From Rostratula benghalensis (taxonomy: Eukaryota; Chordata; Aves; Charadriiformes; Rostratulidae): a stretch of 64,000 bases of DNA. The translations under genes were made by a program, and so were the position numbers. A model generated the notes under the pieces. That model searched no databases. It worked only from the letters and a program-made list of their open reading frames with translations, and was not told the origin of the DNA. This document shows positions 12,547-44,932 of this stretch, piece after piece (positions within the stretch are counted from its first letter, which is position 1; every line of letters begins with the position of its first letter). The stretch spans positions 145,585 through 209,584 of the forward strand of contig VXAI01000117.1 of the NCBI GenBank assembly GCA_013399305.1. Direction: 5' to 3'.

Positions 12547-14250
12547 ACGAAAGGCTTTTCTGCAGGGACTAAATTCCAGGGAATATGGGGTGGGGCGTAA
12601 AGGCTAGAGAGAGATAGCCAGAAAAATTGCTCAGATCATCTACCCAAAAAAATGTTGCTTCTCCAGCCAGATTACTCAGTCTTTTATGGGAAAGATGTCT
12701 TGGTTTGGCAGGAAAGAAAAGACAGCTCCACCAAACAGTAATAATAATAATAAAAGACCTAGCTGAATACTAAATATCATGAATCCAGGGCAAACCAACT
12801 TGTTCAGTCCCATGGTGAAAGTTTCAGTTGCAACCCTGAAACCAGTAACCCTGGAACAGGTACCAGAGAGCCTGGACTGATGCTAGCAAACACCAAAGTT
12901 TCTACTGGCTCAGCAAAAACATTCCTGCAGCTTCATCTCCAGAAGCATCTCATTAAAATGAGATGTGAAACACTGAGATAAATGCTTAACTAAACTGATA
13001 AGCTTCTCATATACACCGAATTTACATGAGTATTGGACTGGTTATGACTTACCCTGTAGCTGTAACTGAGGCTCCAGTGTTGCAAAGTTTATTATTATGC
13101 ATGCTTATGGAGTCACTAGGAAATTTCTCTGTAAACATAATTTGTCTGCAGTAACTGAAAATGGCACCTCTTCACCTCAGTTTAGCACCTTTCCTTCATA
13201 GACCCTGATGAGACTATGGGGCTAAAGGGGCTGAAGTCTCTCTTTGCTTCAGTCTCTGAAGTCTCTGCTTTGCTCTGAATTTTGCTTCTCTTGCCAGCAC
13301 TATGGGGTGGCTGCAGACACCACCTGAAAGGCTGTGACAGCACTGGAAGAGAGCTGCCTCCTGCCGTGTTGGCCCAAGTCCTCTCCCTCTGCCCTAGTGA
13401 CTTGGGACTGGTGAGCTTTAAGGAGCACCGTCAAGCTCTCCTGGAAGTTTGTGTGCTGGTCTCCAAGTGCTCTGCTGCTCCACGGCAGTGTCAGGCAGAG
13501 GCACTCACCTGAGCTGGCCCCTGGACTTACAGCAAGCCTGTCACAGAAGCGAGAGGGATCCCTGACATGATCACCTTAGGGTGCACACAGACTTTGCAGG
13601 ATCAGAAGTTGAGACTAACGCCTTTTAGAGGTAAAGAAAGGGTTTTAATGGACAAGATTGTTTGTGGCTGTACAAAAAAAAAACAACCCGCCGCTGCTTT
13701 TGTCACTCGACTGCGTAGCTCCCAAGGCTCCTGCCTTGCTTCCTTGCTCTTGCCTTGCTTAATCCATAAAAAATCAACAATTAGAGCAATACTGGAATCC
13801 CCGCGGAGCAAGCATACAAGAAGACCAGGTCTGGCTACAGACTCACTATGGAACTTTAGCTAAGGCATATCACTGCACATTTATCTCCTTTAATAACCAG
13901 GAAAATTAGACACCCACCTTCCCACCCCACCCCAAAATGTGCACTCTCAGAGCTGTATGAACATGTACTTTACTTCTCAGCATTTGCCACATAAGCACAT
14001 CGTGCCCAGCCATCCAGAACTTCCTTTCTAGAAGTCACTATTTTTGAAACAAAACCAACAGTTTGCCTTCACCTTCCCTTTTCCCCTAGTGTGTTAGGGA
14101 AGAAAAAAAAGCAAAAGAAGTTTCATAATTGCTGTTGCAGAAGAGACTTACATTTTCCACCACCCAGCGCCCATACAGTTAGACCTCACTCACCTCAGGT
14201 ACAAGCACACTTGTGCTGACTTTGAATACATACCTCACAATCTCGGAGTT

Positions 14251-14272
14251 GATTAGCATACAGCAGCTAATC
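14251..14272. promoter_or_regulatory. GATTAGC/GCTAATC dyad, candidate homeodomain site pair
   Basis: Perfect 7-bp inverted arms (14251-14257 and 14266-14272) with an 8-bp spacer. GATTA/TAATC cores are typical of OTX/PITX-type homeodomains. Function is inferred only. Confidence 0.3.
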
Positions 14273-14442
14273 ACTCCCTTTGTAAGGTATTAACGGCTGT
14301 TCGCCTTTTTGCATCGTTGGCTTTTTCCCTTTTATCCCCACTGGCTGTTAAGTGGGTTTTTCAGATGATGAATACATCCAGCACCTACAGCCATGCTTTA
14401 AAAAGCTCAAGAGAAAGAAAATGAATTTGAAAAATTAAAGCC

Positions 14443-14460
14443 TTTTTTTTTTTTTTTTTT
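14443..14460. repeat. T18 homopolymer
   Basis: Eighteen T. No recognisable SINE or pseudogene body is attached on either side. Confidence 0.9.
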
Positions 14461-15296
14461 CACGATATCCAAACCTTGGATCCTAATCCAAACCGCCTGT
14501 AATTTAAAAAGCAGAATATACACCACAGGTATCTTGGCTGGCTGCATCGAGGGTGAAGTTTAATGGTGTCTTGCTAGGAGCCAACGGCAGGACATTGCCA
14601 ACCGTTTCCTTTATTTTAATAAGTCCCCAGCACACACTGCATACCTAACACCCAGTTTCCCTTGTAATACCCACTCGCTTTCCAAGAAAAACAATCTAAA
14701 GCCTTCTGGTTATCAAAGGGACTCCAAAAAAATGCAAATTGACTCCCTTCTTCCCTCTCACCAGCTGATTATACTGACTCCTCAAACCCATCTGACTGAA
14801 ACCAGCCCACAGTTGACAGCACTGGATGGCCACCAGCCTCTTTTGCCCGAACAAGCCCTAAATTATACAAACAGGAGCATTAAAATTGTTAATAAGCTGT
14901 CCTTCTCCCTGTCAGAGAGGGGGAAAGGCCCACGGCCATCCATCCCTGGGCTACAAATGAGTTTGTGCTGCGTCTGGTCAGGCAGCCCGCTGCGTCTCAC
15001 CTGCGGCACACCTTACACACCCACCAACCTCATTCACCTCCAGCAGAGAAACCCCAGTCAGCTGTTCTTCTCCACCAGCCCTTTCTGCAACAGCAAGCTC
15101 TGGCTGTTTTGCAGTGCCAAATGCTTGGTAGCACGGGAGCCTCTGCGGCCACCCACATCATATCCAAACATGCAAACGAGCCAAGAAGCTTCGCACAAAC
15201 AACTTGGTACAACGTGCTGAGATGCTGCTGTATTTCTGCATGACAAGTTCATTACCACTTGGCCTCAGCTCGCGCTGATGTACGGTGGAAAAGAGA

Positions 15297-15327
15297 AGGG
15301 GGGGAGAGAGAGAGAGAAAGAAAGACT
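15297..15327. repeat. GA-rich simple repeat
   Basis: G-run followed by GA dinucleotides and AAAG units, just past the inferred NUAK1 cleavage site. In the transcript direction it is a CU tract. Confidence 0.85.
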
Positions 15328-15350
15328 TTTCACAGTTAGGGTAATTTCAT

Positions 15351-15360
15351 TTTATTTAAT
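15351..15360 (-). promoter_or_regulatory. NUAK1: Candidate NUAK1 poly(A) signal (ATTAAATAAA)
   Basis: Read on the minus strand this is overlapping ATTAAA and AATAAA. A pyrimidine tract lies 30-50 nt downstream (the GA run at 15297-15327 on the plus strand is a CU tract in the transcript). The position fits a distal cleavage site at roughly 15325-15340. Confidence 0.5.
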
Positions 15361-15717
15361 AAAAAAAACAGTATCGGATTAAAAATACAAACACTTTGGG
15401 TGATTATCCAGCGTTTTCCCCTGTGTGCCTTGTAGAGCTCAAACCAACCAAGGATTGGGAGAAAAAACAAAAAACCAAAAAATAACACCAAACATTTTGG
15501 CCGGAGCTGTAAAATAATGTTGCACCAATTAAATTACACCAAATATATTATTATACCTTTGAAATGGCTTTCAGACCAATAAATAAAAAAAAAAAAGACA
15601 AATTCAAATAAAAACGTCAACTTTGTATTACAAAAAAATTAAATAAAAATCACAACACTAATAATAACAATGTGCAGTCAAGTTTGTTGTTTTTTTTTTT
15701 CTTCTCTTCTAGGAATG

Positions 15718-15762
15718 ATAACATGCCAGTAAACATGTAACATGCCAGTAACATGCCAGTAA
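15718..15762 (-). repeat. Short tandem array of ACATGCCAGTA in the 3' UTR
   Basis: On the plus strand ACATGCCAGTAA occurs at 15721, 15740 and 15751, with a shortened copy (ACATGTAA) at 15733. The last two copies are exactly 11 bp apart. The junction between the first and short copies reads TGTTTAC on the transcript strand, a 7-mer match to the miR-30 seed. Confidence 0.8.
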
Positions 15763-16019
15763 ATCCCTACGTAACATTTCCAGTTTGGCAGCAAGCAGTC
15801 ACTCACTCATTCACATTTGTACACAAGGAAGCAGGCCTGGGCAAAGGCCTCAGGAGATAGTGAGCCTTTGGGGTGCTCCTCACTTCCCTGCCATGGCCAG
15901 CTGAGTTCCCTTCCCTTTACCCTGAAACCTCCATAAATCCATCCGAGGTTTAGCCCCAGATCTGCAGGGAAGGTGTCGATCAGCGTAGCCCCACTAAAGC
16001 GATTCTCCATCACGTCAAG

Positions 16020-16066
16020 GGGACAGCGCTGATTTACACCGGCTGAGGATCTGGCTCATACGCTCC
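16020..16066. repeat. Relic of a palindromic sauropsid repeat (end fragment)
   Basis: CAGCGCTGATTTACACCGGC followed by TGAGGATCTGGCTC resembles the terminal block (GATTTACACCAGCTGAGGATCTGGCCC) of a short palindromic repeat I recall as common in reptile and bird DNA. Only one end is recognisable. The family name is uncertain. Confidence 0.4.
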
Positions 16067-17604
16067 GGGGCACAAGTTAAAAGCCGCGGCTGCAAAGCAC
16101 ATCCTTGTTTCTGAAATGCCGTGGAGACTTAGACTGAGTTGTTTTAAAATGCACCACAGCAAACTTGTGAACTCAATCCACTGCAAAGCAGGGTGTTGAT
16201 TTGGGATGGGCTAAAAGAGCACATGCAGGGCCTGTGAGGAGATGTCCCAGTATCATACAGAGAGGTACACATCTGTAGAGGAATGACCCGCAGTTGCCCT
16301 TCCTGAGCAGATGGACATTGAACCAGATTTCCCTCGACTGCCTGAGAGCATGTCTCTCACAGATTTCATGGTATTGATGCCGTGTATTCCAGGGCCAAAT
16401 TTGGTCCAGTGTTTCACAATAAGTAAAGGTTCTCCTTAGAGGCAGATTAACTGATCTAGGAAATTCAAGCTCATTCATCTTTATGCTAGGTAGCCCAGTT
16501 GATTTTTAGGAGGAACCGGCAGACTTGAGTACCATGATACACTGGAATCTGCAAGCGAAATAGCTCCCTGCCCCAGAGGCCAACGATGTATGGGGCTAGC
16601 CCTGATTCCCAGGGAATCTCCAGAGGAACTCTATTCTGTTTCCATGTGATCTCTGGGATTTGGGACACAGTGGGCAAAATTCTACTTTCAGTTCCAGTTA
16701 CAGGGTAGGAGCGAGAGCAGAGCTTGCCCTGTGTTCCTCCGCTCTGGGTATGGGTGTAGATGTTAAAGTAGGCTGAAACCTACCACTTACTCGCACCAGT
16801 GCACCTCCAAGAAAGCCAGGGGCTACTACTTGCTCGTGGAAATGAGGATGAAATGGGCCTGAAGATTCCAGTTTGCCCAGGCCTGTCAAACACACAGTGC
16901 CTTTCTGACATAGGCTTACATTCAGGTAATCCAGTAGACCCATGTGGTACCTTTATGGGAGTTGAAGCCTTCAGTCTGGATAGTTAGATATGTCTGAGAA
17001 CAAAAACACATATCCTTCTCTTTTCTTTTTCTTTTTTTTTGTTTGTTTGTTTTTTCTTTTTCAAACTGGTACCATTGCACACACAGTACCAGCTACACTA
17101 TAAAGAGAGAGGCCTGCAATTTTATGCAAACTCTGTTATCAGATCTACCATTATCATCTCATCGCTCAACTCTTTCTGCTCCATTACCGCCTACCTAGAA
17201 ACATTTTCATTTGGAGAAAGGCATCATCCCACTAACTTTCTGACCTCTATCCTTTTCCTACATGCTACAAGCTTTCCCTTATCTAACATTCTGGTCACAA
17301 ACTACCTGTCACCCTCAAATACTACAAGCTAACAGCAAGGTGGCACCATTTGCTGACAGCAACTGAACTCGATTGGAGGGTCCATTAACCCTTGAGACCC
17401 TTTGTTAGATCCGCCTTTGTCTGGGCATTCATCTGGTTGGCCATTTTGAAAGAGTCACAAATTGAACACATGGGTTGAAATGCCTTAAAAGGTCATTTAG
17501 CTGCTGAAACCATCCATTCCTTCCAATTCCCTTCATCATTTCTGTGACTATTTTTGCTGGTATGAGTATTAGTTGGAAACAATTTTAGGGCCTCCTGCTC
17601 TCTA

Positions 17605-17735
17605 AAGAGCAATGGCTGTGGGAGGAACCAGATCTGAATGCCTGCTCCACCACTTATCCCCATACATCAGGTGAGGTTATTCTGGGGCAAGTCTCTCAAA
17701 TTATCTGTCCCAGAATGCAGTCAGAACCTTTCAGG
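17605..17735 (+). mobile_element. MIR/CORE-SINE-like relic
   Basis: Contains GAACCAGATCTGAATGCCTG, CTCCACCACTTAT, then GGGGCAAGTCTCTCAAATTA and TCTGTCCCAG. The order and spacing parallel the MIR core (Cys-rich box, CCACTTA, TGGGCAAGTCACTTAACCTC, TCTGTGCCTCAG). It is antisense to NUAK1. Old and diverged. Confidence 0.5.
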
Positions 17736-17739
17736 TGAC

Positions 17740-18030
17740 CCCAGTGGAAGGGACCATGGTGACCACCTAGCCTGGCCTCCTGCATTATTCAAGCCAAAGA
17801 TTCCCAATGTGCGATGACTGTATCCAGATGAATTACTTCAGGGGAAAATAAAGGTTCTTTTTCTAAAAGATATCCAAAATTGACTTGAAGAATTCAGCTC
17901 ATCTCTGAATTGCAAACCTCTCTGAGCATGTGTCCCTCACGTCCAGTTTTAATTCCCTCTAGCATTGACTCTGAGCTATTCAATCCTGATGCTTTTGTCT
18001 GCTAGATTCTGATGTGCTTTCACCACATAC
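17740..18030 (-). mobile_element. Ancient CR1-type LINE 3' relic within the NUAK1 3' UTR
   Basis: Read on the plus strand the block has the ordered landmarks of an antisense ancient CR1 tail: GGAAGGGACCATGGTGACCA, CTAGCCTGGCCTCCTGCATT, a TCTAAAAGATATCCAAAATT core, TTTTAATTCCCTCTAGCATT, and TTTGTCTGCTAGATT. This matches my recollection of old CR1/L3-like families common in turtles and other sauropsids. It is heavily diverged with no reading frame. The element's sense strand is the NUAK1 transcript strand. Confidence 0.55.
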
Positions 18031-18259
18031 ACAAAGACCAAAGTTTTTTTCTCTGGTAAGGTAGGTAATATTGTGAGGACACAAAATCATGAGAAGTGTG
18101 AGATGGCTTTGGGGCTACTTTACTAGGAGTTCAGCCAAGTAGGTGTAGTCAGGTCCTTTGAAGCAAAACCTACCATTGTCAGCAAATCAGTGACCTGGCT
18201 TACTCCATCATAAAGGTACACAGAAAAACTCCCTTCCCTCCCTTTCCATCTACCCTCTG

Positions 18260-40639
<22,380 letters not shown>

Positions 40640-42097
40640 CTATAAATTCAGGAAATCAAGCATTATTCTTGGAACGGAACAGATGCATATAATCCATTAA
40701 GGAGAGTTCAAAAAATAAATACAGATGTTAGATATTGGCAGAAGTGGAATGACCTAAACAAAGCTTCAAAATACAAATCTCTGTGCCCCAGCACCTTCAT
40801 TTTATAGCAATAAATACACTCTCATTACAGTAATGGGTGACATGACATTTTAGGATCTTCAGGTCTTAGGACTTCACTGAGGGGAAAACAGCATCTTTTG
40901 GAAGGATCTCTGTGTTAGCCTAAGTACTCTCTACATGAGGCAAATGGCAGAACTCCCAAAAGATTTTGATGGGAAGTGCATTTGCTTAGACATGATTGCA
41001 TCTGACAATTTCAAACAGAGGTTTTGGAGACAATTACTCTGAAATAAGGTTGAGATCTCCGATGGAAGAGAGGCAGGGAATCCAGGGTCCCGATTATGAA
41101 TTCATATTTGTCGGTGTTAAAAAATTGAGGATCACATTAACACAGGTTGCTCCACGGTTCTCTACAACAGGCAAGCTGCTCAGGAGTTATGACTTATTTA
41201 AGTCAACATCAGAAGTGACAGGTCTTTAAAATTCACATCTAAACTCGTCCTCATATAAACCCAAGGCTTTCAGGTCCTGCACAGCACTTATGCAATCACT
41301 GCAAAACCATATCCTTCCTGCATCCTTCCTCAATCAGCAACCTTTTTTTCAAGCACATCGTGTGACTGGGTATCTTTCCAAAAGGCAGGGTGGGAACAGA
41401 GGAAGTGATAGCTGAACTTGCCATGTAAATTCAAATTATAACAGCCCTTGTGAGTGTGTGTATGTGTGTGTTGCCTGTGAAAAAAGGGCTTATCTGAACA
41501 ACGCCATAAATAATTGCAGAGGTCAGCTCATGCCCTACGAGAAATGCACAAGCCAACAATGGAAAGAAGCTGGTGGGAGAGGGAAGGTGAGGGCATTGTG
41601 CATACTGAATAGCAGCATGGGCTTTATTATACTCAATATTTACCCTGCTTTATTTTTGTAAGCCAGAGTTCACGGAATAAATTACCAGCCTGTTTAAAAT
41701 CAACAATGCATCTTTGAGAAACATCACTGACCTGCTGAGATGACCACCCTTTTATGGGTAAACAAAATTTTTGTCATTTTGTGCAGCCAACTACTGCAGA
41801 CCTCTGCCGGGAAAACATTTGTAAATCTGTGATTTATGCAATTTGCCCAGTTTCTTCAGAAAAAAAATAATTTCACTGCCTACTTCCACAATTGCAAGTG
41901 GCATGACCAGTATTGTTTTTATTATATGATGTATCATTGAGGATATTGAAGAAAAAAAAGGGAAAAACTTACAATATTATAAAATTGAAATGTACATAAA
42001 CAGGAGCTAGTTTAAAGGATCAGGTTTCCTACAAAGCCTTCAACTCTGAAAAGAAACATTGTTCAAAAAAGCATTAAGCATATGCCCCATCCCCTCC

Positions 42098-42168
42098 AAT
42101 TCCCAAAGATTTCAGCACATGCTTAAAATTAAGCTCATGCTCAAGTGCTATCCTACTTTGGGACTGCA
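42098..42168. repeat. Possible palindromic sauropsid repeat relic
   Basis: TTTCAGCACATGCTTAAAAT then TAAGCTCATGCTCAAGTGCT forms an imperfect inverted repeat and matches the same CAAAGCACTTAAGCACATGCTTAA family as the copy at 36890. Confidence 0.45.
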
Positions 42169-43203
42169 GAACAAAAAGTAGAACTCAAGGGACAAAGTAA
42201 TTTGCATGTCAAAACCAAATCCATTCTTTTCTTCCTCTTGACCCAGACATTTGGGATAGAGATTTTTAAAGTAACAACATAACCACGGCCTTACCTACAC
42301 GGCACATATTTGTAGAAAAGGTCATACAACAGATTTTAATTGAATAAGGGATCAAGACGATCTCCAAGTAATTCTGGAGACGGAGAAGGCAACTAACACT
42401 AAAGATAAGATGGGATTTTTTCCCCCCTTCCCATGTTTGTACTGGGACAGGCTGCAAATGCAAATACACCCCGTATACAAGAAGGATGTGGGTGGCTCTT
42501 GGAGCAGCATGTGCATTCCTGCAAGAAATAAATATAGTACATGGGTAAAAACACATTTTTTATTAAAAGACAGCCTTGTACTTGGCTCTGAGGAAGAATT
42601 TAAGAAGGGTTTCATTGTCAAATATACAACAGGGAGCAAATTCTTCACCATTAATGGCTGGTAAAGTAATAACGGCACCCCAGAGGGCACGCCAATCTCC
42701 TACTAACTTGAGTCTGTGCTTCAGAGACAGGACTTTTGTAAGTCTACACACAATTACTGCAAATGGTCTCCACGGAATAATTGTACATGTGAAAACACGT
42801 ATTTTTAGATTCAAAAATGCAAATGTGATTGGAAAGCGTGGGGGCACTTCATAAATACGTTCGGATTAATCTTCAAATGCAAACAGATGTGTTTCCTGGG
42901 AACATATTTTTCAACAGGACCAGAGAGTTCACAGTCTCACAACCCCTATTGAAAAGTGGTTAAGGCACCTAAGAGTCTTAATTTATAAATTAATAAAATT
43001 CAGCAGCCCAGACAAGGTACTTGGGATTTTGTCAATGACATCTAGGCTGCAAGATCTCGTCCCAACATAAAGAAAGAATGCATGCTAACCACACCTCTTG
43101 GCTTTTAATATTCAAGACTTTCTCTTCCCTGTCTCAGCCACTTCAGACCACAGTGACCTGTGGAATGGGGGAAGACACTGGACAGGTGTGAAATATCTTA
43201 ACT

Positions 43204-43232
43204 GGGGGGAGGGGGGAGAGGGGGGGGAGGAG
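43204..43232 (+). repeat. G-rich run (possible G-quadruplex)
   Basis: Four runs of four or more G separated by A or AGA: GGGGGG, GGGGGG, GGGGGGGG and shorter runs. It meets the usual G-quadruplex pattern. Confidence 0.8.
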
Positions 43233-43785
43233 GTGATGATCCTTAGCCAGGGCACAGCACACTACTGGGACACGCAGCCCATACTCACTCAGACACTCAC
43301 ACATATGAAGGAAATAATATTGGTCTATTTACATAGGAAACGAGCACGTCAAAGCACGGCACAGCCATTCCGCGGGAGGCAAGCAGTGAAACAGCACTAT
43401 TCAGCCGCTTTTAGGAGATGAGGAAATTGAAACGGAAACCTGATGTGACTCCTAAAGGAAATAAGGACAGTAGCATCTCAGAAATCGCTGCCTGCACCTC
43501 CCTTCCAACTGTAACACATCACAGGAGTGTCTCGCTCAACAAACCATCCCGTTACTAAAAGCTGACTTCTAAATACCTTTCCCCACGCTCAATTGCTGTT
43601 TCCTCCCTCCAGAAGAGCCTCAGGGAAGTGAAAGGTTTTAATGCATCTTAATAAATATTTTTTACCCCATGCCACCTGCCTGGAGGCCAACACAATCCAC
43701 AGGAGGACAGGCTCCACGCGTCAAAGCCTATCAGGAAGGCACAGCCTTGCCAGTGACCTTGTGTAAAAGGCCAAACAGCGAGAAA

Positions 43786-43815
43786 TCACTGTCAGAGGTG
43801 TCACTGTCAGAGGTG
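43786..43815 (+). repeat. 15-bp tandem duplication
   Basis: TCACTGTCAGAGGTG occurs twice head-to-tail with no mismatch. Confidence 0.95.
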
Positions 43816-44864
43816 GCATCCCAATAACAGGATTAGTGGAGCAGCAGGACAGTGTCCGCTCCAGCTTGTCCCCTCTCAGTATGGGACTTCTGCCAGCCAA
43901 GTGCCTTTCACCTGCGTCAGTCTGCTCAGGCCGTGTCAGCTTAAGTCTACTGATGTGAAAAAACCAACACAAACAAGAAAGCAGTCCAATACCTTTTTTA
44001 GTATTTCATGGAAATGTTATGAGTCACGATCACATTTAGATATTTATTATATGGTTGGTTTTTTTCATCCCTCGGAGCAAAATAAGATCACTAGCTGTAT
44101 GTTATGGTTTCAGGCTGTAAAACAGGCCTCTCTTCTAGGTATTCTAAAATATCAATAATGGAATTTCTTTAATGAAATCTATTTTACTCAGAAATACATT
44201 CCAGCAAATATATTTTTCAAAGTGCGCTTATTCTTTTAACACCAGACAGATCTGGCTCCGTTTTAGAAAACGCCACTTACAGGACTGCTGCCAGATGCGG
44301 TACATGATGAACCTGAACAACTTAAGCCTACTAAGAAATAATCTCAATTGAGAAATACCTTATGAAAGAACTTGTTTGTTCATTCTTTAGGTCCTTTTCT
44401 TTCTCGCTTGCCTGCTCACTTTCCTTGCTTTCTGTGAAAGCAACAGCTCCACTGTGTGCAACATCAAAATTTATTAAGGGTCACAGCCTATGAATCAAGA
44501 GTAGGGCAAACGCAACAGGCTTTTTTATATCAGCTACATTAACTACTCCAAATATTCCAGCTCAAGATCTGCAGAGAAAGTGCTGGTAGTCCCTTCGGTA
44601 CACTCAGAACACTGTACTTAAACCTCTACCACACTTTCTCAATATATTTTACTGGTTTTAAGACTTAGATAATTTAATTACAGTATTTTTAGTAACTTTA
44701 CTAGTGGAGCAATTTGTATTTTTCCTAGCTTCTTATTTTAATGAGAATTTCAGATAACTCCAAGACCTTGCACTCAGACAAAGTAACATATCAGATTCTT
44801 AATAATGAAATCTAAAGCCTCTCACCCCAACAAACCAGGTTCAGATTCACCCAGAGCCCCTACA

Positions 44865-44932
44865 GACACAGGATCCAATCTGGCAAAACACTTTAGCACA
44901 TGCCTAACTTCACACGTGTGAGCAGTCTATTT
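44865..44932. repeat. Possible palindromic sauropsid repeat relic
   Basis: CAGGATCCAATCTGGCAAAA, then CACTTTAGCACATGCCTAAC and TTCACACGTGTGAGCAGTC. Same family and order as 36890 and 42098, with a further inward segment. Confidence 0.45.

Larger units (their letters stand above)
12547..15329. other. Intergenic, between CR1 and NUAK1 3' end
   Basis: Includes an (AAT)n stretch near 12740, the T18 run at 14443 and a GATTAGC/GCTAATC dyad at 14251-14272. The 162-residue plus frame at 14732-15220 has no recognisable domain. Confidence 0.6.
15330..18259 (-). other. NUAK1: Probable NUAK1 3' UTR
   Basis: Follows the TAG stop with no intron needed. The first strong poly(A) signal I see downstream is at 15351-15360, which would give a UTR of about 2.9 kb. 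The segment nearest the stop holds an ancient LINE-derived block (about 17740-18030) and a MIR-like block (about 17610-17730). A palindromic-repeat relic lies near 16030. The distal part (15350-15720) is very AU-rich, as expected near a vertebrate 3' end. The exact end is inferred; RNA data would settle it. Confidence 0.6.

Noticed and set aside
14732..15220. Plus-strand 162-residue open frame
   Set aside because: Composition is typical of chance (Pro/Ser/Thr/Leu-rich), there is no recognisable domain, and two overlapping frames in the same place are equally open.
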